Assembly (NCBI GenBank): GCA_030645535.1 | Contig: JAUSNM010000103.1 | Coordinates: forward strand, 1-64,000 | Origin: Gallionella sp. | GTDB lineage: Bacteria; Pseudomonadota; Gammaproteobacteria; Burkholderiales; Gallionellaceae | Reading direction: 5' to 3' | Length of the DNA: 64,000 nt | In this document: positions 61,857 to 64,000 of the stretch, in pieces | Numbering within the stretch: position 1 is the stretch's first letter | How the letters are laid out: each line of letters starts with the position of its first letter | Translations under genes and position numbers: made by a program | The notes under the pieces: model-generated | Databases searched by the model: none | What the model was told of the DNA's origin: nothing | The model's input: only the letters and a program-made list of their open reading frames with translations

Positions 61857-62588
61857 TCAGGCTGCAATGTTGGCGGCGACCATCTTGTCCATCTCAGCGG
61901 GTCGTGGAGGAATCTCACTGAGCAGACTCTTGATGAAGGCGTCCCTGTCCACCGACAATCCCGGATTCCAGCGCTTCTCGAAACCGATGGTCGAGCTCGG
62001 CTTGCCCGATAGACCAACACCGCACACGCTACCTGCCTGATGCCCGGGGTAGATTTCGACCTCACCCGGCAGATGCAGCAACTTGGCGTGGATGCTCTCA
62101 TAGAGTTGCGCGGACATTTCCCGCTCGCGCCCCAGCAGATCGGGACGACCGATGGAACCGACGAACAGCGTGTCGCCGGTGAGCACGAACCAGGGCATTT
62201 CCGCGCGCCGCATGTCCGTCACCAGCAAGCAAATACTGTCGGGCGTATGACCGGGCGTGTGCAGCACCTCGACATTGACATTGCCGAGGTTAAGCGACTG
62301 ACCGTCCTTCAAAGGTTCAAACTCGAACTTCACCAGCCCCGTATCGGATTCATGCAGGCAATACGGCGCACCGACCATTTTTGCCAGCTTTCTGCCGCCG
62401 GAGTAATGGTCTGCATGAACGTGGGTGTCGATGACATAGTTGATGGTGACGTTCGCTTTCTTCGCCTCCTCGATATACCACTGTTCATCGCCTGCGACCA
62501 CGTCCACCGCCATGGATTTGCCTTTGGTGCCACAGCCGAAGAAATAGGACAGTGAGGACTCTTTTGTTGCCAGTTGTTTAAAGAACAT
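61857..62588 (-). CDS. MBL-fold hydrolase, ETHE1/persulfide dioxygenase-like
   Basis: DTHVHADHYSGGRKLA, HTPGHTPDSICLL, LTGDTLFVGSIGRPDL; start MFFKQLATKESS. Confidence 0.9.
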   Translation of the reverse strand: MFFKQLATKESSLSYFFGCGTKGKSMAVDVVAGDEQWYIEEAKKANVTINYVIDTHVHADHYSGGRKLAKMVGAPYCLHESDTGLVKFEFEPLKDGQSLNLGNVNVEVLHTPGHTPDSICLLVTDMRRAEMPWFVLTGDTLFVGSIGRPDLLGREREMSAQLYESIHAKLLHLPGEVEIYPGHQAGSVCGVGLSGKPSSTIGFEKRWNPGLSVDRDAFIKSLLSEIPPRPAEMDKMVAANIAA

Positions 62589-62604
62589 CGCACGCTCCCT
62601 GAAA

Positions 62605-62955
62605 TTAAAATACCAGAATCTTGTCCGCCCAGATAGTCCACTCGGCCAATTCCGCCAAGGTGCTACGGTGCGTTCCATCGATAATATCGCCATCGCCCAT
62701 GCCGCGTGCATCCATACAGGTACCGCAGATGCCGGCTTCTCCGCCATGCCGGATCACGTTACCAAGCATGTCACCAATGTTATAAAAACCTTGCGGCACT
62801 TTCTGGTTGCGGTGTGCAGCCGAAGCCGCATCTCCGATCAGAAATACTTTCACCTCGCTGCCTTCCTGCCTGGCAATAGCACCCGCGAGACGCAGGCCGT
62901 TGTAAGTGCGTTCGCTGCCGTATGGGCCATCATTGAGAATAAACAGTGTCTTCAT
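62605..62955 (-). CDS. DsrE-family sulfur-relay-like protein
   Basis: MKTLFILNDGPYGSERTYNGLRLAGAI, GICGTCMDARG. Confidence 0.9.
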   Translation of the reverse strand: MKTLFILNDGPYGSERTYNGLRLAGAIARQEGSEVKVFLIGDAASAAHRNQKVPQGFYNIGDMLGNVIRHGGEAGICGTCMDARGMGDGDIIDGTHRSTLAELAEWTIWADKILVF

Positions 62956-63076
62956 GGCAATCTCCTTCACGTTAACATTCCAACAATAATTAGAATGATT
63001 AAACTCCGATTGCCTGTTTATGTCAATATCGTTTAGAGTTGCGCATACAAGTTCCAATTAAAACCGGATTGATGCA

Positions 63077-63730
63077 ATGAAAAATGCTCGCAATATCAAG
63101 GATCAGCTGTATGAGCAGGTAGCTCGGATTGGCAAGGTCTTCTCCAGCCCCAAGCGACTGGAGCTGATCGAGTTGCTTTGTCAGGGTGAAAAAACGGTGG
63201 AGACCCTCTCGCGCGAAACGTCTATCAGTGTGAAGCTGACCAGTGCACATTTGCGCGAGTTGCGTATGGCGCATCTGGTTGAGACTGAACGGCAGGGTAA
63301 GAACATCTACTATCGTCTGGCTGACAAGTCGGTGGCTGACCTGTGGGTGCAAATCCATACGCTGGCTGAGAACCGCCTGATCGAATTGCAACTGGCATTG
63401 CAGAAAATTGCCACGCAGCCGAATGATTTTGTGCCCAGTAACCGAGAAAGCCTGATGAAAGCCGCCCGGAAGGGTGAAGTCGTGGTGCTTGATGTAAGAC
63501 CAACGGAAGAGTTTCTGGCCGCACATCTTCCTTTCGCGAGGTCGATACCGCTGGAAGAATTACGACAACGATTGTCTGAACTGCCGAAAGACCGTTCGAT
63601 TGTTGCTTATTGTCGTGGCCCCTATTGCCTGATGGCAAAGGATGCGGTCGAATTGCTCAGGCAGGAAGGATACACTGCCATCCATCTGCGAGACGGGGTT
63701 GCCGAATGGGCGGTTGCCAGTTCGTTATAG
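63077..63730 (+). CDS. ArsR-family regulator fused to a rhodanese domain
   Basis: N-terminal wHTH (FSSPKRLELIELLCQGEKTVETLSRETSISVKLTSAHLRELRMAHLVETERQGKNIYYRLAD); C-terminal YCRGPYCLMAKDAVELLRQEGY. Confidence 0.94.
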   Translation: MKNARNIKDQLYEQVARIGKVFSSPKRLELIELLCQGEKTVETLSRETSISVKLTSAHLRELRMAHLVETERQGKNIYYRLADKSVADLWVQIHTLAENRLIELQLALQKIATQPNDFVPSNRESLMKAARKGEVVVLDVRPTEEFLAAHLPFARSIPLEELRQRLSELPKDRSIVAYCRGPYCLMAKDAVELLRQEGYTAIHLRDGVAEWAVASSL

Positions 63731-64000
63731 CGGCAGACTTTTTTGTAAGACACGGTAATGCCGAGTATCTCCATAACGTGAAACTCGCGTGAGCGTTCGT
63801 TTGCCCTTTCCCTCGCTTGCGGGGGAAAGTTAAAAAGATGTTAGCAGGTATATTGTCCAGTGGACAATAACTCGCAAAAGGGGGAAACGGGCATAGTGAG
63901 TTTGCGAGTTGATGCCCGCTGGGCATCATCCCTGCGAGAATCATTTGCATTATCAGGGGTGGTTTCTTTGCCATGCCCGTTAGTATCGTTACCGGCACAT

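Overview
Betaproteobacterial chromosomal window (gene content looks Nitrosomonadales/Gallionellaceae-like, which is inference only). Left part is housekeeping: nuo operon (nuoL truncated by the window edge through nuoA, minus strand), tRNA-Leu(GAG), secG, tpiA, panD, an isolated fliD-like gene, panC/panB/folK/pcnB, dapB, bamE, recN, nadK and an ABC-F ATPase. About 25-36 kb is an accessory stretch of secreted proteins (astacin-like metalloprotease, FecR-domain protein with a tandem Ala-rich repeat, Asp-box/BNR protein), rlmF, a HigBA-like toxin-antitoxin pair and a possible HEPN-type protein. It is followed by RND efflux genes, a porin 3' remnant, an operon of thermostable-hemolysin-family protein / AMP-ligase / haem-oxygenase-like (TenA/UndA-like) protein / SDR / TPR protein, then hemH, two diguanylate cyclases with unusual sensor modules, orn, an M48 protease, rsgA, an aminotransferase, a Spy-like protein, and a sulfur/persulfide locus (rhodanese, MFS, MBL, DsrE, ArsR-rhodanese). 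Main hunt results: (1) four copies of a conserved promoter-like element (ATAGGCC direct repeats with 14-bp period, then a -35-like hexamer, exactly 17 bp, and a TAnGGT -10-like hexamer) upstream of four accessory genes/operons, suggesting a small regulon; (2) diverged 7-bp-period repeats, usually in inverted arms, between co-directional genes; (3) palindromic repeats translated in frame inside NuoL and the M48 protease; (4) a 35-bp duplication of the nuoD start creating an overlapping 28-aa upstream ORF; (5) the thermostable-hemolysin operon as a candidate uncharacterised biosynthetic system. All calls come from reading the sequence; no searches were run.
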